DNA of 7,608 bases, from positions 1-7,608 of the forward strand of contig CAJULR010000048.1 of the NCBI GenBank assembly GCA_910587375.1. The letters run 5' to 3'. Shown in pieces: positions 1-5,469 of the stretch. The position numbers and the translations under genes are program-made. The notes beneath the pieces are model-generated. The model saw only the letters and a program-made list of their open reading frames with translations, did no database searches and had not been told where the DNA came from. Numbering within the stretch: the first letter of the stretch is position 1; every line of letters starts with the position of its first letter. Source of the stretch: Candidatus Gastranaerophilales bacterium. GTDB taxonomy: Bacteria; Cyanobacteriota; Vampirovibrionia; Gastranaerophilales; Gastranaerophilaceae.

Positions 1-506
1 ATATTTTTTTCAGAGGTTGTAAATTTATCGCATATATCAATATCTTTGATATTTTTATTACGGAGTTTTTCCAATATATGACTTCTATTTCTATCCCCCA
101 TACTATATTCATATCCGAATGGTGTAGTTGTATATACTAGTTGGCTAGTTAAATCTATTACTAGTTTATCATCATACTTTTTTGCAATATGAAATAATTG
201 AATAAGAATTAAGGTTATTGTGGTAAGACGCTGCTGTCCATCAACAATATATGCTTTTCCATTGTTGTCGTTTGTAATATACGTATTTAAGTAATACCAA
301 GGATACTCACTAATTGCTTCTGCTGTAATATCCAAGTTGCTTTTATTTTTATAAATTGGGTCGAATTTGTAAAATATATCATCTAAAAGTATTTTAACTG
401 TTTCTTTTGTCCATTTGTATTCTCTTTGATAAAAATCAATATAGTATCTTTTGCCTCTAAAAACTTCAGAAATATTTCTAGGCTCTCCCTTAATTTCATT
501 TGCCAT
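1..506 (-). CDS. DUF262 domain protein, N-terminal part (GmrSD/ParB-nuclease-like)
   Basis: I translated this partial gene directly: 168 codons are open from an ATG at 506 to the left edge, where the C-terminus is lost. Two DUF262 hallmarks are visible: YQREYKW at residues 26-32 (the usual YQRxYxW element) and DGQQRLTT at 89-96. DUF262 is a ParB/sulfiredoxin-like fold found in GmrS of type IV restriction enzymes and in other phage-defence proteins; in those the DGQQR motif is tied to nucleotide-dependent activity. A C-terminal HNH (DUF1524/GmrD) domain is common but would lie outside the window. A Shine-Dalgarno-like AAGGCAGG precedes the ATG. The gene is visibly more AT-rich than its neighbours and uses many ATA, AAT and TAT codons, consistent with horizontal transfer. 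The family call is firm; a defence role is inference. Confidence 0.88.
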   Translation of the reverse strand, partial: MANEIKGEPRNISEVFRGKRYYIDFYQREYKWTKETVKILLDDIFYKFDPIYKNKSNLDITAEAISEYPWYYLNTYITNDNNGKAYIVDGQQRLTTITLILIQLFHIAKKYDDKLVIDLTSQLVYTTTPFGYEYSMGDRNRSHILEKLRNKNIKDIDICDKFTTSEKN

Positions 507-540
507 ATTGCCTGCCTTCTTAATTATATAAATATAACTA

Positions 541-569
541 ATTATAAATTAAAAAGATCTGGAATACAA
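541..569 (-). promoter_or_regulatory. Sigma-70 promoter of the DUF262 gene
   Basis: On the minus strand TTGTAT (564-569) is followed after 17 bases by a perfect TATAAT (541-546). The predicted start of transcription is near 534, giving a leader of about 28 nt before the ATG at 506. The DUF262 gene is therefore probably transcribed on its own, not by read-through from the tRNA. Confidence 0.6.
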
Positions 570-621
570 TTTTAATAGCGGATTAAGCCTTTAGCCAACA
601 ACAATAAATAATAATGGTTAG

Positions 622-646
622 AAATAAAAAAGAGGGCTTAGCCCTC
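622..646 (-). terminator. Rho-independent terminator of tRNA-Arg
   Basis: A 6-bp GC-rich stem (GAGGGC/GCCCTC, 632-637 and 641-646) with a 3-nt loop is followed on the minus strand by TTTTTTATTT. It lies 20 nt downstream of the tRNA 3' end, so it most likely ends the tRNA transcript before the DUF262 gene. Confidence 0.75.
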
Positions 647-665
647 GATTTTAAATTTAAAGATT

Positions 666-739
666 TACCCTGGATGCGATTCGAACGCATGACCTACTGC
701 TTAGAAGGCAGTTGCTCTATCCAGCTGAGCTACCAGGGC
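666..739 (-). tRNA. tRNA-Arg (anticodon UCU)
   Basis: The 74-nt cloverleaf folds fully. The 7-bp acceptor GCCCTGG pairs with CCAGGGT (a G-U at the first pair) and is followed by discriminator A. The D arm has a GCTC/GAGC stem. The anticodon stem ACTGC/GCAGT encloses the loop CTTCTAA, with anticodon TCT at positions 34-36, reading AGA and AGG arginine codons. The variable loop has 5 nt, and the T arm is ATGCG/CGCAT around TTCGAAT. The 3' CCA is not encoded (AAT follows), so it would be added after transcription. It stands alone, between its own promoter and terminator. Confidence 0.96.
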
Positions 740-754
740 ATAGATACAAACAAT

Positions 755-783
755 AATTTATCAAAAACAAAGTCTGTGTGCAA
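755..783 (-). promoter_or_regulatory. Probable promoter of tRNA-Arg
   Basis: On the minus strand TTGCAC (778-783) is separated by 17 bases from TAAATT (755-760, 4 of 6 consensus bases), which ends 15 nt before the mature tRNA 5' end. The spacing is ideal but the -10 box is weak, so the call is moderate. Confidence 0.45.
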
Positions 784-848
784 GTGTTAAAATAAAAACT
801 CAAACAAAAATATTACTTTAAAACCCATACGTCCCAAAAAGCAGTGTT

Positions 849-1112
849 TTACAGTCCAAAGGCCATAAGGAGCCTTGTAAGGCCTTGTTGAACAAACCCC
901 AGGATTAAAAATGCTACAATTGGCGAAAAATCAATCATCCCGACAGGCGGAATGATTTTCCTAAACGGTTCAAAGAAAATGTCCGTAAATTTTTTCAAAG
1001 AACGGAACGGTTCATTGTACCAGTTTATATTTGGAAACCAGCTCAACAAAACCTTGATGAGCATTAAAAGCATTATTAAATTAAAAAGTTGGTAAACGCC
1101 GTATGATATCAT
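849..1112 (-). CDS. yggT: YggT family membrane protein
   Basis: This 87-residue protein has two hydrophobic membrane segments (about residues 4-25 and 60-80) joined by a charged amphipathic stretch. It carries the family signature around the second segment: EPFRKIIPPVGMIDFSPI at about 48-65. YggT proteins are small inner-membrane proteins; cyanobacterial and plastid relatives (YCF19 type) are linked to membrane or division-related functions, but no biochemical activity is settled. The frame also offers a TTG start at 1136 that would overlap mtnP by 20 bases. I prefer the ATG at 1112 because it lies 4 bases after the mtnP stop, has AAGAG about 10 bases upstream, and gives the short N-terminus usual for the family. 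It is co-transcribed with mtnP. No convincing terminator is visible in 740-848. Confidence 0.88.
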   Translation of the reverse strand: MISYGVYQLFNLIMLLMLIKVLLSWFPNINWYNEPFRSLKKFTDIFFEPFRKIIPPVGMIDFSPIVAFLILGFVQQGLTRLLMAFGL

Positions 1113-1116
1113 AGTT

Positions 1117-1911
1117 CTATACTCTTGAATTTTCAACCACGCTGTGGCATGCGCACTCTTCTTCTTTAATATTCACAATAATTTCGTAAAGAAGTTTTTT
1201 CAAATGTTCAATATTGTTTTTAAACACTTCCATAACAGCCGCATGGGAAACAGGCTCGCTGTCAGACACCAAACCTGCGTCATAGTCTGTTATTAAGGAA
1301 ATATTTAAAGGACACATATCCATTTCTTTAACCAAATAGCTTTCAGGGTATTGCGTCATATTAATCACTTCAAAGCCTTGAGATGTGAAAAATTTGCTTT
1401 CTGCTTTTGTTGCAAAGCGCGGCCCGTTGATTACAACAACAGTTCCTGTTTTATGGAAATTAAACCCTAATTTTTCGCAAGATTCAATCGCCACTTGTCT
1501 TAAATTTGGGCAATACGGGTCTGCCGCGCTGACATGCGTTACAAGCGGGCCTTCAAGGAATGTGTCTTTTCTTCTGCCGAAGGTCCAATCCACAAATTGG
1601 TCGCAAAAAACAATGTCGCCTGGCTTTATGTGTTTTTGCAAAGAGCCTGCCGCACACGGGCTTATCACCCTTTTACAGCCGATTTCTTTCATCGCCCACA
1701 CGTTTGCTCTATAGTTTACGTTTTCAGGCGTTATGGAATGATTTCTTCCATGCCTTGGCATAAAAGCAACTTTTTTGCCTGCAACTTCGCCAATTGTAAT
1801 TTTATCGCTTGTGTGTCCGTATGGCGTTTCAATTGTGACTTCCTTTGCATTTTCTAAAAATTCATAAAAACCTGAACCGCCAAAAACGCCTATTGTAGCT
1901 AAATTTTTCAT
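1117..1911 (-). CDS. mtnP: S-methyl-5'-thioadenosine phosphorylase (PNP/MTAP family)
   Basis: The enzyme phosphorolyses methylthioadenosine, a by-product of polyamine synthesis and other SAM-using reactions, to adenine and methylthioribose-1-phosphate. The 264-residue chain is full length for the family. Visible motifs are GGSGFYEF at 11-18, PRHGRNHSITPENVNYRAN at 52-70 (phosphate site), GPRFATKAES at 163-172, NMTQYPE at 184-190 and TDYDAG at 208-213. The TDYD aspartates favour 6-aminopurine (MTA/adenosine) over the Asn seen in inosine/guanosine-type phosphorylases. The C-terminus carries a CxC (CAC, 253-255), resembling the CxC reported for some archaeal MTAP/PNP enzymes. The N-terminal MKNLATIGVFGGSG fits the family start; the ribosome site is weak (AGAAAGA). 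yggT follows after 4 bases. Adenosine phosphorylase activity cannot be excluded. Confidence 0.92.
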   Translation of the reverse strand: MKNLATIGVFGGSGFYEFLENAKEVTIETPYGHTSDKITIGEVAGKKVAFMPRHGRNHSITPENVNYRANVWAMKEIGCKRVISPCAAGSLQKHIKPGDIVFCDQFVDWTFGRRKDTFLEGPLVTHVSAADPYCPNLRQVAIESCEKLGFNFHKTGTVVVINGPRFATKAESKFFTSQGFEVINMTQYPESYLVKEMDMCPLNISLITDYDAGLVSDSEPVSHAAVMEVFKNNIEHLKKLLYEIIVNIKEEECACHSVVENSRV

Positions 1912-1963
1912 TCTTAATCTTTCTAATATAAATAATAAACGGCTAAAAAGCCTTGGGTGCTAT

Positions 1964-2013
1964 TTAAAAAGGTGCCCGTTTGAAAATCAAATTGAAAATC
2001 AAAAGAGCACCTT
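1964..2013 (-). terminator. Terminator of the prepilin gene, with a large loop
   Basis: On the minus strand AAGGTGCTC (2005-2013) pairs with GGGCACCTT (1969-1977), one G-U pair included, followed by a T run (complement of 1966-1970). It begins about 12 nt after the prepilin stop. The loop of about 27 nt is unusually long and holds two perfect tandem copies of a 12-mer (1980-1991 and 1992-2003, plus-strand TTGAAAATCAAA). Confidence 0.72.
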
Positions 2014-2024
2014 AAAACTATTTC

Positions 2025-2837
2025 TTAGTTATCATCTTCAGGGGTTGGAACTGTAGTTGTGGTGCCTTCCTGAAGCCATGCTTTTGCGCGTGCGCCAGCA
2101 ATTACTTTTCCGTCACGTCTGATGCCGAAAGCAAATGCGTCCTCTCCGCCGTGTCCGTCAACGTCCATGCAAAGCACTGCATAGTATGCAGGAATTTTTG
2201 AATAAACGCCGGTTAAAGTTTTTGCCTGATCTGAGCTTGAGTCGCCGGAGAAACTTTCTGATGGAACAGACCAATATACGCCATCTTGTGTTGCAACGTT
2301 AACATCGCTTAAGTCTTTTGCGGGGAAGCCTGAACAAGCTGTGTCTAATGCACTTGCTGTAACTGTGCCGTCTTCTGCTGTGACTACGCCTGAAATGTCA
2401 GTTGTATCAAATTTGTCAGTTGTTAAGCCATTTTCGTTTTTGAAGTTATCACATTGGGTTGACGTGCTGTTTAACATTTCTGAAAACTGAATGCAGAAAT
2501 ATCTTTTGCAATCAGCACTTGTAACGTCTCCGCCGCCTTCAAACGGGCAATTTGTATCATCATTTTTAAGAACTTTGCCGAATTCGCCTTTTGTTTGGCT
2601 GTAATTATCGGAATTTACCATCTGGTCAATTGTTCTTTTAAGCGTATAGTAACCTTTTTTGAACTTTAATTTGTTTTCATCCGGCATAGAGTTAAACACC
2701 GTAGGCATTAAAACTGCGGCAATTACTGCTAAAACTGCAAGTACAATCATTAATTCTGCAAGGGTGAAACCCTTTTTGCCGCTTGTTTTTGCGGCACAGA
2801 TGTGTTCTTTTAGATTATTTAAAACATTCAATTTCAT
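2025..2837 (-). CDS. Type IV prepilin / type II pseudopilin-like protein
   Basis: From the ATG at 2837 the protein has 270 residues. A basic 23-residue leader ends KKG, and the prepilin-peptidase site is G23|F24 with the conserved Glu5 at E28 (FTLAELMIVLAVLAVIAAVLM). This gives an N-terminal helix that anchors in the inner membrane and packs in a pilus. The mature part has six cysteines (97, 110, 115, 129, 168, 223), possibly three disulphides, and an Asp-rich CMDVDGHGGEDAFAFGI at 223-239 that resembles the calcium-binding loop of major pseudopilins. The tail TTTTTVPTPEDDN is low complexity. An in-frame TTG at 2852 overlaps the Shine-Dalgarno GGAG, which lies 9 bases before the ATG, so the ATG is the start. 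The gene is monocistronic, with its own promoter and terminator. Whether it belongs to a pilus or a secretion system cannot be told. Confidence 0.88.
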   Translation of the reverse strand: MKLNVLNNLKEHICAAKTSGKKGFTLAELMIVLAVLAVIAAVLMPTVFNSMPDENKLKFKKGYYTLKRTIDQMVNSDNYSQTKGEFGKVLKNDDTNCPFEGGGDVTSADCKRYFCIQFSEMLNSTSTQCDNFKNENGLTTDKFDTTDISGVVTAEDGTVTASALDTACSGFPAKDLSDVNVATQDGVYWSVPSESFSGDSSSDQAKTLTGVYSKIPAYYAVLCMDVDGHGGEDAFAFGIRRDGKVIAGARAKAWLQEGTTTTVPTPEDDN

Positions 2838-2869
2838 AGTCGAATACTCCAATACAAATTCTTGAACTC

Positions 2870-2898
2870 ATTATATTATAGTTTTTAAATGTTTGCAA
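2870..2898 (-). promoter_or_regulatory. Sigma-70 promoter of the prepilin gene
   Basis: On the minus strand TTGCAA (2893-2898), 17 bases and a perfect TATAAT (2870-2875) form a near-consensus promoter about 33 bases before the ATG. A second TATAAT-like copy overlaps at 2875-2880. Regularly spaced TTAAAG boxes lie directly upstream and may modulate it. Confidence 0.72.
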
Positions 2899-2901
2899 TT
2901 T

Positions 2902-2938
2902 CTTTAATCTCCTTTAATATCCCTTTAATATATTTAAT
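2902..2938 (-). repeat. Phased ATTAAAG boxes upstream of the prepilin promoter
   Basis: Three identical 7-mers (plus-strand CTTTAAT at 2902-2908, 2912-2918 and 2923-2929) and a fourth with one mismatch (ATTTAAT, 2932-2938) repeat every 9-11 bases, about one helical turn, just upstream of the -35 box. They could be activator sites or an A/T-rich UP-like element; the sequence does not decide. Confidence 0.5.
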
Positions 2939-2970
2939 AAAATACGCCGGCTTGTGTTTGCCGACGTATT
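2932..2970 (-). terminator. Terminator of the anti-sigma/sigma/Spy operon
   Basis: AATACGTCGGC pairs with GCCGGCGTATT on the minus strand (2941-2970, 11 bp with one G-U, 8-nt loop), followed by a short TTATT tract. It lies 21 bases past the Spy-like stop. The T tract is weak, but the stem is strong and well placed. Confidence 0.65.
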
Positions 2971-2991
2971 AAAAGTGATAAAATTTAAGGG

Positions 2992-3633
2992 TTAAAATTT
3001 CTTTGGAGCAGGTTTATATCTATGGTCCCCAACCGGCGGCCTGTGGCCGAAATTTTCCGGGCCTTGCGGCCTTTTGTGTTCTCTGAAATGTTTTCTGCCC
3101 TCTTCTTTAATTTGTTCATATTTTATTTTTTGTTCCGGCGTTAAAATTGCCTCAAATTCTTTTTCGTTATCACGTCTTATTTGGCGCATTTGCTGGTCAA
3201 TTTTTCTCATATCGTTGTGCAGGGCTTCCATTTTTTTATCCTGCGATTTTACGCTCATTGAGCTGTTTGCTTCAAGCGTGCGCATTTCTTCAAATTTTGC
3301 CTTTTTCTTTTCCATTAAAGGTTTCATTTTGTTGTGGCCGTTTGTTCTGATTTCTTTTGCTTTTGCAACCTGTTCATCAGTTAACCCCAGGGTTTTATTA
3401 AATTCTTCCACCCTTTTTTCCATCCTTGCTTTTCTTTCTTCGGGGGAAAGTTTTTTTACCCCGGGTTGTTTTTTTGGAAGGTTGCAGGTTTCAGCTTTCG
3501 GTTCTGGTTTTACACAGTTTTGCGCAGGTGCTTTTTGTGCTTCCCCAACGTTACATGGCACTGCCCCTGCGATGTTAAATCCGCCCAGCACAACAGTTGC
3601 GGCAAGCGCCATTGTTAAAAATTCTTTTTTCAT
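2992..3633 (-). CDS. Secreted Spy/CpxP-like LTxxQ-motif protein
   Basis: The 213-residue protein starts with a Sec signal peptide (MKKEFLTMALAATVVLGGFNIAGA, likely cut after AGA at residue 24), so it should work in the periplasm. A charged, mostly helical middle carries two family motifs, LTDEQ at 84-88 and LTPEQ at 164-168, the spacing expected of Spy/CpxP/ZraP-type proteins, which act as periplasmic chaperones or stress and metal sensors. The mature N-terminus has three cysteines (27, 40, 50) in a Pro/Lys-rich linker, and the tail holds His182, 186, 197 and 204 among Pro and Arg; both could bind metal, which is inference. The ATG at 3633 is preferred over an in-frame TTG at 3651 because AAAGGA lies 9 bases before it. 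It follows the ECF sigma gene by 27 bases, so it is probably both a target and a modulator of that system. Confidence 0.82.
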   Translation of the reverse strand: MKKEFLTMALAATVVLGGFNIAGAVPCNVGEAQKAPAQNCVKPEPKAETCNLPKKQPGVKKLSPEERKARMEKRVEEFNKTLGLTDEQVAKAKEIRTNGHNKMKPLMEKKKAKFEEMRTLEANSSMSVKSQDKKMEALHNDMRKIDQQMRQIRRDNEKEFEAILTPEQKIKYEQIKEEGRKHFREHKRPQGPENFGHRPPVGDHRYKPAPKKF

Positions 3634-3660
3634 CTTAAAATTTCCTTTCAAATTATTTTT

Positions 3661-4164
3661 TTATGTTAAGTCTTTTAATATATTAAAAAGTTCTTTTTTT
3701 GCGTTGTAAATTCTTGATTTTACCGTGCCCACGGGGCAATCCAGCCTGCGCGCGATGTCTTCATAGCTCACGTTTTCAATTTCATACAAGACAATAACTT
3801 CTTTTTGTTTTTTGTTTAAAGAGTTAATTGCATTTGTAATTCGCTCTTGGCGTTCTTTTTGAAGCAGCCTTTCTTCAGGGCTTGCTTTTTTATCTTTAAT
3901 ATTTATAAAAACATTTTCATCTTCAAAGCCTGTTTCACTTCGTTTTTGGGCACTTTTAAGGTAGTCCCTTGAAACGTTGTAGGTAATCGTTGTAAGCCAG
4001 TTTAAAAATTTCCCTTTTTCTTTATATTTATCCTTATTTTTAAGGGCCTTAAGATATACTTCTTGTTCTAAATCCTCGCAAACATCCGCATTTTCTTTTG
4101 TTACAAGCCTTATAATATTTTTTACTTTTTGCCTGTTTTGATTAAAAATTTCCCTATATTTCAT
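3661..4164 (-). CDS. ECF-type (group 4) RNA polymerase sigma factor
   Basis: At 167 residues this has the two-domain layout of ECF sigma factors. Region 2 spans about residues 10-75, with DLEQEVYLKALKNKDKYKEK (31-50) and the -10-reading FLNWLTTITYNVSRDYLKSA stretch (53-72). A variable acidic linker (80-105) follows, then region 4 at about 112-162, with the helix-turn-helix YEDIARRLDCPVGTVKSRIYNAKKEL that contacts the -35 element. There is no region 1.1 or 3. It lies 44 bases after the anti-sigma gene and 27 bases before the Spy-like gene, so all three are one operon. The Shine-Dalgarno is poor (AAAGAGA next to the ATG), so coupling to upstream translation is possible. The upstream ECF-like promoter suggests it transcribes its own operon. 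The exact ECF subgroup is not assigned. Confidence 0.92.
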   Translation of the reverse strand: MKYREIFNQNRQKVKNIIRLVTKENADVCEDLEQEVYLKALKNKDKYKEKGKFLNWLTTITYNVSRDYLKSAQKRSETGFEDENVFINIKDKKASPEERLLQKERQERITNAINSLNKKQKEVIVLYEIENVSYEDIARRLDCPVGTVKSRIYNAKKELFNILKDLT

Positions 4165-4208
4165 TTCTCTTTAGCCTTTTTAAATTTCCTTCCCTTGATT
4201 TTTTGTTT

Positions 4209-4583
4209 TTATTGGTCTAAATCCACCATTATAAACCCGTAATCATCAACAGGAAGGCCCATTTGTTCATATGTATAGCTGTCCCCCGTAAGATATGCCA
4301 TAGTTTCATTCACATATGAATCCGGGTTTACAAGCTGGAGGGTGAAAAAGGTTAAGAATGCGGCAAAAAAGGTTGCTGCGATGACGGTAATTTTTTTCTG
4401 CAAGCGCTTTTTCTTCATATTGAGCCTGTATGAAAAGGAAACTTCCTTCACAAGGTTTGACACCTTTTGCATATTTTCATATTCTTTTGCACAATCTGGG
4501 CAGGTTTTTATGTGTTCTAAAAGCTCTGTTTCATCCTCTTTTATGAAAAGTTCTTCATATTTTTTGCATTTTTCGTTGCTCAT
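4209..4583 (-). CDS. Membrane anti-sigma factor with zf-HC2 zinc finger
   Basis: This 124-residue protein has the HC2 anti-sigma signature HIKTCPDC (H24, C28, C31), with C6 as the probable fourth ligand. It is followed by a helix, a basic KKKRLQKK patch, one membrane segment (about 65-85) and a short extracytoplasmic tail of about 39 residues ending DDYGFIMVDLDQ. Such proteins hold their cognate ECF sigma at the membrane until a signal releases it. It is unusual in lying upstream of the sigma gene; the reverse order is commoner. The small outer tail leaves little room for a sensor domain, so sensing may fall to a partner such as the secreted Spy-like protein encoded two genes on. A GAGG lies 12 bases before the ATG, rather far. 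Family call firm; partnership with the adjacent sigma factor is inferred. Confidence 0.87.
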   Translation of the reverse strand: MSNEKCKKYEELFIKEDETELLEHIKTCPDCAKEYENMQKVSNLVKEVSFSYRLNMKKKRLQKKITVIAATFFAAFLTFFTLQLVNPDSYVNETMAYLTGDSYTYEQMGLPVDDYGFIMVDLDQ

Positions 4584-4597
4584 TTTTTAATTTCGCC

Positions 4598-4638
4598 TCG
4601 TTATAATTTACATTTTTATCTTACATTATTTATAACGA
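4598..4638 (-). repeat. 9-bp inverted repeat in the anti-sigma leader/promoter
   Basis: TCGTTATAA (4598-4606) and TTATAACGA (4630-4638) are perfect complements 23 bases apart; TTACATT occurs twice between them (4608-4614 and 4621-4627). One arm coincides with the -10 part of the ECF-like promoter and the other lies just before the anti-sigma ribosome site. It could be a regulator site or a leader hairpin. Confidence 0.4.
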
Positions 4639-4658
4639 TTTAAAACTAAAATTGTTCA
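4632..4658 (-). promoter_or_regulatory. ECF-type promoter of the anti-sigma/sigma/Spy operon
   Basis: On the minus strand TGAAC (4654-4658), a 16-base spacer counted from AAC to CGT, and CGTTAT (4632-4637) match the common ECF layout with an AAC-type -35 and a CGT-type -10. No good sigma-70 promoter is visible here. This would make the operon autoregulated. The leader would be about 40 nt. It lies between the recR terminator and the anti-sigma start. Confidence 0.5.
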
Positions 4659-4683
4659 TTTTTTATTTATAAATTTTTTGCAT

Positions 4684-4714
4684 TAAAAAAGGCCCTTTGA
4701 AACCGGGCCTTTTT
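4684..4714 (-). terminator. Terminator after recR (can act on both strands)
   Basis: AAAAAGGCCC (4686-4695) and GGGCCTTTTT (4705-4714) form a 10-bp stem with a 9-base loop and T runs on both strands. It starts next to the recR stop codon and isolates the ybaB-recR unit from the ECF operon. Confidence 0.88.
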
Positions 4715-4715
4715 G

Positions 4716-5312
4716 TCACATTTCACATCTTGCTTCAAGCGCTTTAATTAATGTTAATTCATCTGCGTATTCAAGCTCGGAACCCAAAGGAATGCCGAAT
4801 GCTATCCTTGAAATCTTTATTCCAAAGGGCTTTAAGAGTTTATTTAAATAAAGGCTTGTTGCTTCGCCTTCAACAGAAGGGTTTAGGGCCAAAATTACTT
4901 CTTTAATGTCTTCTGCATGCACCCTTGTGAGCAATTCTTTAATTCTGATGTCATCAGGGCCAATGCCGTCAATTGGGGAAATTAGCCCCTGTAAAACATG
5001 ATAAAGCCCCCTGTATTCATTTGTTTTTTCAATTGCAATTAAATCCTTTGTTTCACCCACAACGCAGATTGTATCCCTGTTTCTTGTGGTGCTTTGGCAG
5101 ATTTCACAAGGGTTTGAAGAGCTCATATTGAAGCAAACGTCACAATAGTTTATTGTGGTTTTAGCTTCAATCATAGATTCTGCAAATTTTTCAACCTCGC
5201 TCAAAGGCATTTTAAGCAAATGCAAAGCGAGCCTCTGTGCGGTTTTTGGCCCGATTGAAGGCAATTTTTGAAAATATTCTATTAATTTTGCAAGCGGTTT
5301 TGTGTATTCCAT
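4716..5312 (-). CDS. recR: Recombination mediator protein RecR
   Basis: RecR works with RecO (and RecF) to load RecA on SSB-coated gaps during repair. From the ATG at 5312 it has 198 residues, the usual family length. The order of parts is canonical: an N-terminal helix-hairpin-helix (LPSIGPKTAQRLALHLL, 17-33), a four-cysteine zinc finger (C57, C60, C69, C72), a Toprim domain from about 80 (ICVVGETKDLIAIEKT; GLYHVLQGLISPIDGIGP at 102-119; ALNPSVEGEATSLYL at 142-156), and the C-terminal GIPLGSELEYADELTL (173-188). An in-frame TTG at 5351 would add 13 residues not seen in the family, while the chosen ATG has CAGGG 8 bases upstream. It is downstream of ybaB, a common pairing, but separated from it by about 157 bases of repeat-like DNA. 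Confidence 0.95.
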   Translation of the reverse strand: MEYTKPLAKLIEYFQKLPSIGPKTAQRLALHLLKMPLSEVEKFAESMIEAKTTINYCDVCFNMSSSNPCEICQSTTRNRDTICVVGETKDLIAIEKTNEYRGLYHVLQGLISPIDGIGPDDIRIKELLTRVHAEDIKEVILALNPSVEGEATSLYLNKLLKPFGIKISRIAFGIPLGSELEYADELTLIKALEARCEM

Positions 5313-5338
5313 AATTCTGCCCTGTTGGAAGCTCCTGT

Positions 5339-5469
5339 GGGTGTTTCGCAAAAATTTGTTTCACTGACGTTGTCACAAATTTTGCTCACATCCTACGTCG
5401 CCAATCGATAGTTTCAAATTTTGCCAACGCTCACGCATTGCCAAAATTCTTCACCCCGGCTTACGCTTT
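5339..5469. repeat. Repeat-bearing spacer inside the ybaB-recR unit
   Basis: GCAAAAATTTGT (5348-5359) and ACAAATTTTGC (5375-5385) form an inverted repeat with a one-base bulge. CAAATTTTGC recurs at 5376-5385 and 5415-5424, each followed by GCTCAC a little further on, and AATTTTG/CAAAATT (5417-5423, 5442-5448) forms another inverted pair. No T-run terminator and no good ORF are seen. It looks like a small dispersed palindromic element or its remains. Confidence 0.4.

Noticed and set aside
800..848. Possible terminator after yggT
   Set aside because: I looked for a stem followed by T's on the minus strand and found none convincing; transcription may run toward the tRNA.
1113..1136. N-terminal extension of YggT from a TTG at 1136
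   Set aside because: It overlaps mtnP by 20 bases and lacks a ribosome site; the ATG at 1112 fits better.
1385..1857. Plus-strand frames opposite mtnP
   Set aside because: These are antisense shadows of a well-conserved enzyme; no domains or ribosome sites.
1941..1952. Short hairpin GGCT-AAAA-AGCC before mtnP
   Set aside because: A 4-bp stem with no T run; too short to call as a terminator or switch.
3074..3709. A 211-codon plus-strand frame opposite the Spy-like gene
   Set aside because: It is an antisense shadow, Phe/Ser/Leu-rich, of a gene with clear LTxxQ motifs, signal peptide and ribosome site.
5313..5351. Extension of RecR to a TTG at 5351
   Set aside because: It would add 13 residues to a protein already at the standard 198-residue length and run into the repeat spacer.
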